Source of the DNA: Azoarcus sp. KH32C
GTDB taxonomy: Bacteria > Pseudomonadota > Gammaproteobacteria > Burkholderiales > Rhodocyclaceae
DNA length: 64,000 nucleotides
Assembly (NCBI RefSeq): GCF_000349945.1
Contig: NC_020516.1
Span: forward strand, 124,001 to 188,000
Direction: 5' to 3'
The notes under the pieces were generated by a model. The model did no database searches. It was not told the DNA's origin and worked only from the letters and a program-made list of their open reading frames with translations. Below are positions 54,673 to 63,298 of this stretch, one piece after another (position 1 is the first letter of the stretch; each line of letters starts with the position of its first letter). Position numbers and translations under genes: made by a program.

Positions 54673-56861
54673 CAGGTGCTGTGAATAAACCCTCCGGTCG
54701 GGTCTCGGCCTACATCACCGGCCTCAGTCTGGTGATCGCGCTGACGATTGCAATCAGCCTTCCGTCGCTTTATTGGGTGCTCAAGCATCAGCAGCTTCAA
54801 GCCGAAGTCGATGTCGAGAGCGCGATCAATGCTCGCGAGATCATGGAGGTGGTGGCAGTCGACCCGGAGAACTGGCAGCAAGAACGGATCCTCCGAGAGA
54901 AGATCGAGGAGGATCAGACCGCGACGGATCTTCCCGAGTACCGTGGCGTCATGAATGCCGAGGGCAAGGTGATTGCCGAGACGGCGCCCCTCGAAACAAG
55001 CTGGATCGTCGAGCATCGCAGTGCAATCGCGGACGACGGCGAGGAGTACGGTTCGATGACCGTCGCACGCGACCTGCGACCCGTGTTGCTGCATACCGGC
55101 ATCGTGGGGCTGCTGGCGTTGCTGCTCGGCTTGAGTGTATTTGCTGTCCTGCGCATCGTGCCGCTGCGCGCGCTGGATCGGGCGCTCAAGGAGCTTCAGG
55201 ATCTGAACGACGAACTTGAAGAGCGGGTGACGGAGCGCACGCGCGCGCTGTCCGCGGCCCAACAGGAGGCAGAGGCTGCAAGTCATTCCAAGAGCGCATT
55301 CCTTGCCAACATGAGCCATGAAATCCGCACGCCGATGAACAGCGTGCTCGGCATGGCGCACCTGCTGATGCGCACCCCGCTCGCCCCCGTGCAGCAGAAC
55401 TATGCCGAAAAGATCATGCTTTCCGGCCAGCACCTGCTGCGCCTCATCGACCAGATTCTCGATCTGTCAAAGATCGAGGCCGGCAAACTGATCCTCGAGG
55501 TTGCGCCATTCGATATCCGGCTGGTGGCCGCGAACGTTTCCAGCCTGATGGAGGAGCGAGCCACCGCAAAGAATCTCGATTTTGCGTGCCATCTCCCGCC
55601 CACGCTCGACCGGATGCTGCTCGGCGACTCGCTGCGCCTGGCTCAGATTTTGATCAATCTGAGCGGCAACGCGATCAGGTTCACCGATGCAGGCCGTGTC
55701 GAGATCCATGTTTCGATCGACGAGGAGAGCGAATCCGACGTCCTGCTGCGCTTTGAGGTGCGGGACACGGGGATCGGTCTGACCGCAGGCGACAGGGAGC
55801 GGATCTTCCGTTCCTTCGAGCAGGCCGACGTGTCGACCACGCGCAAGTTCGGAGGGACCGGGCTGGGTCTTGCGATCAGCACACAATTGGCCGAATTGAT
55901 GAACGGCACGCTCGACGTGTCCAGTAATCCGGGCGAAGGCAGCACCTTCTGGTTCACGGCCCGATTCGCGAAGGGCGAGCGCTTGTCCAACGACGTCGTG
56001 GTCGCCACGGCGGGCAAGGCGTGCCTGGAGGCGGAAATTTCCAGGTATCGGCAGCTGCTGCAAGGGCGGAACATCCTGTTGGCTGAAGACCATCCCCTGA
56101 ACCAGATGGTCGCCCGCGCCTTACTTGAGGATGTGGGCTGCGTGGTCACTATCGCCGGCAATGGCAAGGAGGCGCTCGACCTGTTGCGTGACACCAAGCT
56201 GCGCTTCGATTGCGTGCTGATGGACGTGCAGATGCCGGTCATGGATGGCTACGAAGCGACGCGCCAGATCCGCGCCGATGCTTCGCTGGACGACGTGTTT
56301 GTCGTCGCGATGACCGCCAACGCGACGAGGGAAGACCACATGAGCTGCGTCGACGCCGGCATGGACGACTTCCTCACCAAGCCGGTCGACCCCGCAAAGC
56401 TCTACGCGATGCTCGCGGCGATGCTCGCGGACGCGCCACCGGCCCAGCTGCCATTCGGGAAGGATTCGACTCCGGACCGGAGACCGCCCGCCGCTTCGCA
56501 GCCGATCGACCCGGAGCTACTGCCTGACTTTGATCCAGCGACACTCGAGAAACTGTCCGGGCACAATCGGCAGAAACAGATTTACTTCGCCGATATCTTC
56601 AGGACCTCCACCCAATCCGACCTCGAGAAGATCGCTGTCGCCTTGGATGTCCGGGATTTTGACGAAGCCTCGGAAATCGCGCATCGCATCAAGGGATCGG
56701 CTCGAACCATCGGCGCATTGCGGCTCGGCGAACTGAGCTTTGTGATGGAAAAGCTGCGGCGATCGGGCGATATCGACAGTGCGCGCGGGACCCTGGAACG
56801 GATGAAAGCAACGTTTCACGAGGTCTCCACCGCAATCGAAAGGCTCTTTACGGCCTCCTGA
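54669..56861 (+). CDS. hybrid sensor histidine kinase with receiver and Hpt domains
   Basis: The 730-residue protein starts at GTG 54669. It has two membrane helices (about residues 15-40 and 138-162) flanking a short periplasmic sensor loop. A coiled coil leads to HisKA with H217 in NMSHEIRTPMN, then an HATPase domain (GGTGLGLAIS). A receiver domain has D519 in LMDVQMPVMDG, and a C-terminal Hpt has H672 in AHRIKGSA. All parts of a phosphorelay are present, and the adjacent single receiver is the probable final acceptor. The signal is unknown. Confidence 0.95.
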   Translation: MTGAVNKPSGRVSAYITGLSLVIALTIAISLPSLYWVLKHQQLQAEVDVESAINAREIMEVVAVDPENWQQERILREKIEEDQTATDLPEYRGVMNAEGKVIAETAPLETSWIVEHRSAIADDGEEYGSMTVARDLRPVLLHTGIVGLLALLLGLSVFAVLRIVPLRALDRALKELQDLNDELEERVTERTRALSAAQQEAEAASHSKSAFLANMSHEIRTPMNSVLGMAHLLMRTPLAPVQQNYAEKIMLSGQHLLRLIDQILDLSKIEAGKLILEVAPFDIRLVAANVSSLMEERATAKNLDFACHLPPTLDRMLLGDSLRLAQILINLSGNAIRFTDAGRVEIHVSIDEESESDVLLRFEVRDTGIGLTAGDRERIFRSFEQADVSTTRKFGGTGLGLAISTQLAELMNGTLDVSSNPGEGSTFWFTARFAKGERLSNDVVVATAGKACLEAEISRYRQLLQGRNILLAEDHPLNQMVARALLEDVGCVVTIAGNGKEALDLLRDTKLRFDCVLMDVQMPVMDGYEATRQIRADASLDDVFVVAMTANATREDHMSCVDAGMDDFLTKPVDPAKLYAMLAAMLADAPPAQLPFGKDSTPDRRPPAASQPIDPELLPDFDPATLEKLSGHNRQKQIYFADIFRTSTQSDLEKIAVALDVRDFDEASEIAHRIKGSARTIGALRLGELSFVMEKLRRSGDIDSARGTLERMKATFHEVSTAIERLFTAS

Positions 56862-56981
56862 GGCTCCGCCTGCTTTCGTGACTGTAAGATTTGATCGGTT
56901 TGCGCGACTAACTGTCACAGATACGAGGAGCGCGGCGGAAGGCGGACTTCCCGCGCTGCGTATCGTTGATGGGGAATAGTC

Positions 56982-57485
56982 ATGAATCGACGTTATTCGC
57001 TTCAAGCCTTGCTGGGTCTTGTTCTGATGCCGTTCGGGGTGCGTCGTGGCACAGCCGCGGACAAGTCCGGCCCGGCGCTTGTGAAATCCCGTTCCGAATG
57101 GGCGAAGCTGTTGCCCGCCGACGCCTATCGGGTGCTGTTCGAGGAGGCGACCGAACGCCCCGGGAGCAGTGCGCTGAATCATGAGAAGCGGGCCGGGACC
57201 TTCGTCTGCGCGGCGTGCTTTCAGCCCTTGTTCGATAGCGCGACGAAGTTCGAAAGCGGGACGGGCTGGCCGAGCTTCTGGCAGCCCTTGCAGGCTGCGG
57301 TCGCGACGAAGACCGATTACCTGCTGGTGGTGCCGCGCACGGAATATCACTGCTCGCGCTGCGGCGGGCATCAGGGGCACGTCTTCGACGACGGGCCGAA
57401 GCCGACCGGTCTGCGCTATTGCAACAACGGCGTCGCCTTGCAGTTCGTCGCGCGGGGCGAGCCTTTGCCGGAGCTGCGGACATGA
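56982..57485 (+). CDS. msrB: exported peptide methionine (R)-S-oxide reductase MsrB
   Basis: MsrB reduces the R form of methionine sulfoxide. The 167-residue protein has zinc ligands CAAC (76-79) and CSRC (124-127), and the catalytic Cys147 in RYCNNG. An N-terminal leader of about 26 residues with RRYSLQ looks like a twin-arginine or Sec signal ending near GTA-AD, so the enzyme should be periplasmic. It overlaps msrA by 4 bp (ATGA). Confidence 0.94.
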   Translation: MNRRYSLQALLGLVLMPFGVRRGTAADKSGPALVKSRSEWAKLLPADAYRVLFEEATERPGSSALNHEKRAGTFVCAACFQPLFDSATKFESGTGWPSFWQPLQAAVATKTDYLLVVPRTEYHCSRCGGHQGHVFDDGPKPTGLRYCNNGVALQFVARGEPLPELRT

Positions 57486-58105
57486 AAGCCAGGTTCGCTG
57501 TGGTGGCGGGCTTGGCGCTCGCGCTTTCCGGCGGCCTGGCCGCGAACATCACCCATGGGGCCGACGCGGCGGCGCCGTCCTCCGCATCGGCCTCGGCAAT
57601 CTTCGCCGGCGGCTGTTTCTGGTCCATGGAGGCGGCGTTCGAGAAGCTGCCCGGCGTGATCAGTGCGGAGTCGGGCTACACCGGCGGGCGGACGGCCAAT
57701 CCGAGCTACGAGGACGTGAGCTCGGGGCGGACCGGACATGCGGAGGCGGTGCGCGTGCGCTTCGATCCGGCGAAGGTGAGCTATCCGCAACTGGTCGATT
57801 ACTTCTGGCATCACATCGACCCGACGGTGAAGGACCAGCAGTTTTGCGATCACGGTCCGCAGTACCGGACGGGAATCTATTTTTCCGACGAGGCGCAGCA
57901 CAAGGCGGCCGAGGCGAGTCGCGACGCCTTGCTGAAGAGCGGCCGCTTCGCGCAGATCCGTACCGAGATCGTCGCGGCCGGGCCCTTCTATCCGGCGGAG
58001 GAGTACCACCAGGACTTCGTGAAGAAGAATCCCTTGCGCTACGAGGCGTACCGGATCGGCTGCGTCCGCGACGCCCGGCTGGCTCAGGTGTGGGGAACGA
58101 AATAA
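57482..58105 (+). CDS. msrA: exported peptide methionine (S)-S-oxide reductase MsrA
   Basis: MsrA reduces the S form of methionine sulfoxide. From ATG 57482 the protein has 207 residues. A Sec signal peptide (about residues 1-27) precedes the catalytic domain with Cys45 in GGCFWSMEA, GYTGG, GHAEAV and YHQDFVKKNP. A distal Cys in RIGCVRD could resolve the intermediate. Together with msrB it makes a periplasmic repair pair for both isomers, separate from cytoplasmic MsrPQ systems. Confidence 0.95.
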   Translation: MKARFAVVAGLALALSGGLAANITHGADAAAPSSASASAIFAGGCFWSMEAAFEKLPGVISAESGYTGGRTANPSYEDVSSGRTGHAEAVRVRFDPAKVSYPQLVDYFWHHIDPTVKDQQFCDHGPQYRTGIYFSDEAQHKAAEASRDALLKSGRFAQIRTEIVAAGPFYPAEEYHQDFVKKNPLRYEAYRIGCVRDARLAQVWGTK

Positions 58106-58120
58106 GGAGGGCGCGGGGCG

Positions 58121-58552
58121 ATGCAGCATTGCTTTACCTACGGTTCGCTGATGTGCGAGGACATCATGTCGGCGGTATGCGGCGCGCAAAGCCGCTTCGT
58201 CGCGGCGTCGCTCGACGGGTATCGACGCCGGCCGGTGGTCGGGCAGGCCTATCCGGGGATGGTGCCCGCGGCGGGCGCGCGGGTGGCGGGGGTGTTGTAC
58301 CTGGACCTGCCTGAGTCCGCGTGGCCGCGGCTGGATCGTTTCGAGGGCGACGAGTACGAGCGCCGCGAGGTGCTGGTGCGCTTCGAGGATGGCCGGACGG
58401 AGACGGCATGGACCTATGTCTTCCGGCCGGAGTATGCGGCGCGGCTAGGGGAGGGAGAGTGGGATTTCGAGCGCTTCCTCGCGACCGGCAAGGCGCGCTT
58501 CACGGCGCAGTACGTGGGCTTCGACACCCTGGGGGACGAGGGCGCGATCTGA
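58121..58552 (+). CDS. gamma-glutamylcyclotransferase-like (AIG2/YtfP) protein
   Basis: The 143-residue protein has the GGCT beta-barrel fold. It begins HCFTYGSLMCEDIM, the substrate-binding YGSL loop, and has the catalytic-type Glu in RFEGDEYERREV. Substrates vary in this family, including gamma-glutamyl amines and glutathione derivatives. The gene starts 15 bp after msrA on the same strand, so it may join the oxidative-repair transcript. Confidence 0.93.
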   Translation: MQHCFTYGSLMCEDIMSAVCGAQSRFVAASLDGYRRRPVVGQAYPGMVPAAGARVAGVLYLDLPESAWPRLDRFEGDEYERREVLVRFEDGRTETAWTYVFRPEYAARLGEGEWDFERFLATGKARFTAQYVGFDTLGDEGAI

Positions 58553-58571
58553 TGTGAAGGCAAGCCGTGAG

Positions 58572-59471
58572 TCACCAGACGGGGTCGCGGCTCGCAAAGT
58601 GTTCGGCAAGGAAGTCGATCAGGACGCGGACCTTGGGCGAGAGGTGCTTGCGCGTCGGATACACGGCATAAATGCCGAACTCGATGGACTTGTAGTCGGG
58701 CATGAGTTCGACGAGGGTGCCGGCGGCCAGGTCGCTCCCGACGAGGAAGGTCGGTTGCAGGACCACCCCCTGATGCGCGAGCGCTGCGGCGCGGCAGGTT
58801 TCGCCGTTGTTGGTGTGCATCCAGGGATTCGTTCGCACGCTGACCGGGCCGTCCGGCCCGACGAAGTGCCATTCATCGCGGGTGGATAGATAGGTGTAGC
58901 CGATGACGTCGTGGCCGGCGAGTTCGTCCGGGTGGGAGGGCGTGCCGCGGCGCGCGAGGTATTCCGGCGAGGCGCAGAGCACCATCCGTGCGCTGGCGAG
59001 CCGGCGGCTGACGAGCGACGAGCTTTCCAGTGCCGCGATGCGGATCGCCACGTCGAAACCTTCCTCGACGAGGTCGACCACGCGATCGGCGAGCGTGACC
59101 TCCAGCGTCACGCGGGGATGGCGTGCCTTGAAGAGGCCCCACAGCGGCGCGAGATGCAGGATGCCGAAGGTGAAGGGGGCGTTGATCCGCAGCAGGCCGC
59201 TCGCCGCTTCGCTGCGCGAGGTGATTTCCGCTTCGGCGTCGGCGAGGTTCGCGAGCAGTTCCTTGCTGCGCGCGTAGAAGACCTGGCCTTCGGCGGTCAG
59301 CGATACGCGACGGGTCGTGCGGTGAAGGAGCCGGATGCCGAGCCGCTCTTCCATCTCGACGACGTGCCGCGACACCGCGGCCTTGGAGAGCTTCAGCGCA
59401 TCGGCCGCCGCGACGAAGCTGCCGGCTTCGACGACCGCGTTGAAGGTCTGCATTTCGAGGAATCGGTCCAT
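58572..59471 (-). CDS. LysR family transcriptional regulator
   Basis: The 299-residue protein has the LysR winged HTH at residues 1-62 (FNAVVEAGSFVAAADALKLSKAAVSRHV) and a periplasmic-binding-like effector domain. It resembles the large AaeR/DsdC-like subgroup with RRLASARMVLCASPEYL. It is divergent from the oxidoreductase gene across 106 bp, the standard layout for a LysR regulator and its target. Confidence 0.94.
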   Translation of the reverse strand: MDRFLEMQTFNAVVEAGSFVAAADALKLSKAAVSRHVVEMEERLGIRLLHRTTRRVSLTAEGQVFYARSKELLANLADAEAEITSRSEAASGLLRINAPFTFGILHLAPLWGLFKARHPRVTLEVTLADRVVDLVEEGFDVAIRIAALESSSLVSRRLASARMVLCASPEYLARRGTPSHPDELAGHDVIGYTYLSTRDEWHFVGPDGPVSVRTNPWMHTNNGETCRAAALAHQGVVLQPTFLVGSDLAAGTLVELMPDYKSIEFGIYAVYPTRKHLSPKVRVLIDFLAEHFASRDPVW

Positions 59472-59577
59472 TGTATCGATTTGGGGAACAATTAATCCAT
59501 GTGACGGCAGTTTATCGTCGATATTCGTTCCAATAAAGTGACCTCCACGTACTCATCAACTCCTTGGAGGAAACATC

Positions 59578-60210
59578 ATGAAAGTCACCGTCATCGGCGC
59601 CGGCAACATGGGCTCGGCCTTCGTCAAGCAACTCACCCGCGCCGGCCATCAAGTCAGCGTCGTCGCGCGCAACGCCGAGAAAGCGCAGGCCGTCGCCGCG
59701 GCCCATCCGGGCGCCAAGGCCGTCCCGGCCGAGGGTTCGGCTGCTTCGGCCGACGCAGTGATCCTCGCGACCGGTTACGGCGACGCGGTGTCCGCGCTGA
59801 AGAGCGTGGGCGGTCTCGCCGGCAAGGTCGTCATCGATATCACCAATCCGCTAACCGCGGACTACATGGGCCTGACGGTCGGTCACAGCACGTCGGCATC
59901 CGAAGAGATCGCCAAGGCGGTTCCTGGTGCGGAAGTGGTCAAAGGCTTCAATACGCTGTTTGCGCAGGTGCTCGGCGAAGGGGCGGATTTCGGCAATGGC
60001 CGCGCGGCGACGGTGTTCGTGGCGAGCGACAGCGAGCGTGCGCGGAAGGTCGCGAAGGAGCTGGCGTCGAGCATGGGTTTCACGACCGTGGATGCGGGCG
60101 GGCTGAAGAACGCACGTTACCTGGAGCCGCTGGCGGGGCTGAACATCTATCTGGGCTACGGTGCGGGCCTCGGTACGGCGATCGCGCCGACCTGGATTCA
60201 CCGCGGCTGA
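59578..60210 (+). CDS. NADP-binding oxidoreductase (F420-dependent NADP reductase-like)
   Basis: The 210-residue protein is a single Rossmann-type domain of the NADP oxidoreductase, F420-dependent family. It starts KVTVIGAGNMGSAFVKQL with the GxGxxG-like loop, and the VVIDITNPL and VKGFNTL segments are typical. The actual reaction is not known. In betaproteobacteria F420 is generally absent, so another substrate is likely. A GGAGG ribosome site precedes the start. The LysR gene upstream is the probable regulator. Confidence 0.93.
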   Translation: MKVTVIGAGNMGSAFVKQLTRAGHQVSVVARNAEKAQAVAAAHPGAKAVPAEGSAASADAVILATGYGDAVSALKSVGGLAGKVVIDITNPLTADYMGLTVGHSTSASEEIAKAVPGAEVVKGFNTLFAQVLGEGADFGNGRAATVFVASDSERARKVAKELASSMGFTTVDAGGLKNARYLEPLAGLNIYLGYGAGLGTAIAPTWIHRG

Positions 60211-60218
60211 TCCCGCCC

Positions 60219-60692
60219 CTAATCCCGCGCCGGATCCTCCTCGAAGGCGTCGATCACGGCGGTCGACGAGCGCATGATCTGCGCGCGGCAGGCTGGACGG
60301 ATGTCGCACATCACGGCCTGCACGAGCGTGGCTGCGAACGCGAGGTCGCGCGGCGGGGTGAAGAGCGGGATGGTGATCGTGCGGCTGCGCAGCAGGTCGG
60401 GCTGCTCCTGGATGGTCTTGACGATCGGCGGAAGCGGGCCGCGCTTGGGGTAGAGGGAGCGGCGGGAGCTCGTCCGGTCGGCCCGGCGGGCGTATTGCGC
60501 GCGGACTTCGGGGGGCGTCTCGGGCGCCCGGGCGAGGCGGCAGCGGAAGGTGGAATCGTGGTTGTACCAGCACAGCCACAGGGTTTCGCCGAGGGCATCG
60601 TCCAGCGGGCGTTGGCCGTGCCCGGGAGGGGCGAGCGTGCCCAGCGCGGCAAGTGCTGCGCAGGTTCGGAGGGCGGATCTTGGCTTGGGCAT
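60219..60692 (-). CDS. small exported protein, family not recognised
   Basis: From ATG 60692 the protein has 157 residues with an Ala-rich signal peptide (cleavage near GHG-QR, about residue 27). The mature part starts with LGETLWLCWYNHDSTFRCRLAR, where two Cys may form a disulfide. A basic Arg-rich middle and a second Cys pair (MCDIRPACRAQ) follow. There is no known domain. It is convergent with the oxidoreductase gene. Confidence 0.78.
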   Translation of the reverse strand: MPKPRSALRTCAALAALGTLAPPGHGQRPLDDALGETLWLCWYNHDSTFRCRLARAPETPPEVRAQYARRADRTSSRRSLYPKRGPLPPIVKTIQEQPDLLRSRTITIPLFTPPRDLAFAATLVQAVMCDIRPACRAQIMRSSTAVIDAFEEDPARD

Positions 60693-60999
60693 GGATAGCA
60701 CTCCAGAAGCGTGGCGGCGCGATGCCGCGTGTCTTGCAGAGGGAGAATAGCCATGCGCGCCGAAGCGCCGGCTTCGCGAGCCGGTGCCGGTCGCGGCGTT
60801 GTCGGATCATGCGCGCCCGTCGCGGGCGGCGCCCCGGACGTGTCGTTGCCGGGCTGCCGTCGGGGCCGCACGCATGCGGCAGGCACGCATGATCACTATA
60901 GACAGCGCCGGTGTCGGCCCGATCCGTAACAAATTCATGCGGCCGCGCGACGACAGGGTAGCCAGACGCGGAAGGAGGGGCCTGGGCCGACCGTGCCGG
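60693..60999. other. 307-bp gap, no supported gene
   Basis: Very GC-rich sequence between two minus-strand genes. A short plus-strand frame with an AGGGAG ribosome site starts at 60753, but its composition is that of noncoding shadow sequence. No promoter or terminator stands out. Confidence 0.4.
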
Positions 61000-61560
61000 T
61001 CAGGCGGCGGCGTACAGACGGTTGACGGTGGAAACCAGGTCTTCGTTTCGGAAAGGTTTCGGCAGCACGCCGTGAGCCCCGCGCGCGAGGGCGGCATCGA
61101 GGCGGTCCTGCGTTTCGGCCGAGATGACCAGCACTTTGAGCGGAACGGGCGGCGGAGCTTCCTTGAGGTGATCCAGCACGGCGAAGCCGTCCATGTGCGG
61201 CATGCGCAGGTCGAGCGTCATCACGTTGGGCCTGAAGGTGTGGATCATCGTCCCGGCCTGGAAGCCGCCCGCGGCGATCGCCGTCTTGTAGCCGGCGAGA
61301 TTGAGTGCGCGAGCGATCGCGTTCCCCATGCCGGGCTCGTCGTCGACGATCAGGACCCGCCGCTCCGCGGTCTCGACGCTTGGCTCCGGCATGCCGTGCG
61401 CCTTCATGAAACGCCGCAGCTCGTCGAGCGGGATGCGGTAGTCCCCGCGCCCCGGCAGGCGATAGGCATTGAGCTCGCCACGTTCGACCCAGCGGATCAC
61501 CGTCCGGAAGCTGACGCCACACAGTTTGGCGGCTTCGGTCGTTGTTAGCACTTCGTTCAT
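61000..61560 (-). CDS. excisionase-type HTH fused to a response-regulator receiver
   Basis: From ATG 61560 the protein has 186 residues. The N-terminal domain (residues 1-55) is a MerR/excisionase-like winged HTH: LTTTEAAKLCGVSFRTVIRWVERGELNAYRLPGRGDYRIPLDEL. A receiver domain follows (about 68-186) with D73-D74, phosphoacceptor D117 in LDLRMPHMDG and Lys in LPKPF. The order is DNA-binding first and receiver second, the reverse of the common OmpR or NarL types. No kinase gene is adjacent. An earlier ATG at 61584 would add eight residues. Confidence 0.92.
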   Translation of the reverse strand: MNEVLTTTEAAKLCGVSFRTVIRWVERGELNAYRLPGRGDYRIPLDELRRFMKAHGMPEPSVETAERRVLIVDDEPGMGNAIARALNLAGYKTAIAAGGFQAGTMIHTFRPNVMTLDLRMPHMDGFAVLDHLKEAPPPVPLKVLVISAETQDRLDAALARGAHGVLPKPFRNEDLVSTVNRLYAAA

Positions 61561-61938
61561 GGCGGTCACTCCGATGGAATCCATGGAGTATTTATATGTT
61601 CGCCTGTCACATTAGTCAATTAAGGTCTGTTAGTGCTGTTGTGAAGAATTGTCACGTCGATCGTGACGGTGCCGAAGGGGCTATTCGACCGGGCAGCCGC
61701 GAAAGGGTTAGCATCCTGGCCGAGCGGGAATTGAAGCCGTGTGTGCGCTCCCACGCCGCTCTACCCGATGCGGCGCGGCTATTGCTGGATCATTTGCGGC
61801 ACGGGGAGTGAGGTCGCGACACTTCGCGGCCATCCTGCATCGACCAAATCGCTGCCAGGGCGTAGGCTTGAATGCTGCCTTGGGGGCAGGGGGCTGCTGG
61901 TGCCGACCGCCCGGTCCCCGGTTGTCGCGGAAATTGCA
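61561..61938. other. 378-bp gap with a dyad
   Basis: The gap holds the divergent promoters of the HTH-receiver gene and the hydrolase gene. GTCACG-TCGAT-CGTGAC (61651-61667) is a perfect 6-bp inverted repeat with a 5-bp centre, about 90 bp upstream of the HTH-receiver start and a plausible operator. The sequence near 61585-61650 is AT-rich. The rest shows nothing clear. Confidence 0.4.
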
Positions 61939-62865
61939 ATGTCGATGGCCATCACCTTTGCCAATGCCCTGATGCTCTTCACCGGTGCGGCGGCAACCCT
62001 CGCCGTGCTGCGCGCGGCCGCGCATTACGCGATCCGCGTGACACTCGCCGCGCCGTGCGTCCGCGAGACCGAAACCCCCGCCGCCCGCGGTCTCGCCTTC
62101 GAGACCGTGCGCATCCCCACCGCCAACGGCAGGCAGCTCCATGCATGGCTGATCCCGCGCGCCGCAACGGGTCGCGCACCGGGCGTCGTCCTCGTGCACG
62201 GCTGGGGCGGCAACGCGCAGGCGATGCTGCCGCTGGCGGGGCCGCTGCACCGCGCCGGCTTCACCACGTTGCTGATCGATGCCCGTTGCCATGGCCTGTC
62301 CGACGCCGACACCTTCGCCTCGCTGCCGCGCTTCGCGGAAGACGCGAGCCACGCCTGCGACTGGCTGGCGGCGCGAACCGACATTGACGCGCAGCGCATC
62401 GCGTTGCTCGGCCACTCGGTCGGCGCCGGCGCCGTTCTCCTCGCCGCGGCCCGCCGCGCCGACATCGCCGCCGTGGTCAGCGTCTCCGCCTTCGCCCACC
62501 CCGAAGAAATGATGCGCCGCGTCCTCGCCGCCAAGCGCATCCCCGACGTCCTTGCGCGCTACATCCTCCGCCACGTCGAACGCACCATCGGCCACCGCTT
62601 CGACGACATTGCACCGCTTGCCAGCATCGCCCGGCTGCGCTGCCCGGTACTGCTGGTGCATGGCGAACAGGACATCATCGTCCCGCCGGCCGACGCCCGT
62701 CGCCTCCATGCGGCGGCCCGCCCCGGTGCCGTCGACTTGCTGATCCTGTCCGGCGATCACGAATCCTTCACGGATATGGAGCGCGAGCTCGCGGCCGTGG
62801 TGGTTTTCCTGCAGCGCGCATTCTGGCCGTGCGGCATCAGTTGGCCGCCCGAGCGGCGCAACTGA
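61939..62865 (+). CDS. alpha/beta hydrolase with N-terminal membrane segment
   Basis: From ATG 61939 (MSMAITFAN) the protein has 308 residues. A hydrophobic segment (about residues 3-28) suggests a membrane anchor. The hydrolase domain has VLVHGWGGNAQAML for the oxyanion hole, the nucleophile Ser in LLGHSVGAGA, the acid Asp in HGEQDIIVP and His in SGDHESF. It resembles peptidase S9/BAAT-type hydrolases of unknown substrate. The frame is open 200 bp further up, but without a good start. Confidence 0.88.
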   Translation: MSMAITFANALMLFTGAAATLAVLRAAAHYAIRVTLAAPCVRETETPAARGLAFETVRIPTANGRQLHAWLIPRAATGRAPGVVLVHGWGGNAQAMLPLAGPLHRAGFTTLLIDARCHGLSDADTFASLPRFAEDASHACDWLAARTDIDAQRIALLGHSVGAGAVLLAAARRADIAAVVSVSAFAHPEEMMRRVLAAKRIPDVLARYILRHVERTIGHRFDDIAPLASIARLRCPVLLVHGEQDIIVPPADARRLHAAARPGAVDLLILSGDHESFTDMERELAAVVVFLQRAFWPCGISWPPERRN

Positions 62866-62924
62866 TTCAAGCAAGCGGCAAGTAGCTTAGCGAGCCTCCA
62901 TGACGATTGGGGGGGCTCAGGTCA

Positions 62925-63257
62925 TTACGCCCCGCACGGCGCCTGCCGCGCCCCACTCTCGCGCATGATCATCTCGACCACTGCCCGATTCTCAGTCGGT
63001 GCGAGTTCCACGCGCAGCACGCATCCGCCGACATGCGCTGTGTCGGCGTCGGATGTCGTGAAGGTTTCACTAGGCGACTGGCCGGGCTGGTTCGTGTAGG
63101 ACTGCCCCGGGCATTCGGCGGCGAGGGCGTCGGCGGCGAGGTCGGTGCTGAGGGCGATGCTGGTTTCCGAGACGCCGGCCTGCACGAGGCGGAGTTTGGC
63201 GCGGTCTGCGTCGGCGGGGGTGGGGAAGGCGCCGACCAATACGGTGCTGGTTGCCAT
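62925..63257 (-). CDS. small protein of unknown function, stress-protein-like N-terminus
   Basis: From ATG 63257, with a strong AAGGAG ribosome site, the product has 110 residues. TVLVGAFPTPADADRAKLRLVQAGVS resembles the alpha-beta unit of general stress protein 17M-type domains, seen by eye only. A Ser/Thr-rich middle and a C-terminal VLRVELAPTENRAVVEMIMRESGA unit give a possible two-unit ferredoxin-like fold. It lies 41 bp after the SDR gene on the same strand. Confidence 0.78.
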   Translation of the reverse strand: MATSTVLVGAFPTPADADRAKLRLVQAGVSETSIALSTDLAADALAAECPGQSYTNQPGQSPSETFTTSDADTAHVGGCVLRVELAPTENRAVVEMIMRESGARQAPCGA

Positions 63258-63298
63258 CTTTGTCTCCTTCATTACTGGTTTGCCAGCGGGACGCTGGG

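Noticed and set aside
56811..56826. parS site
   Set aside because: GTTTCACGAGG matches only one half of the parS palindrome and lies inside the kinase gene. No full parS was seen in the window.
60753..60929. Short plus-strand ORF with an AGGGAG ribosome site
   Set aside because: Its residue composition (Arg, Gly, Ala) and lack of pattern are those of random GC-rich sequence.
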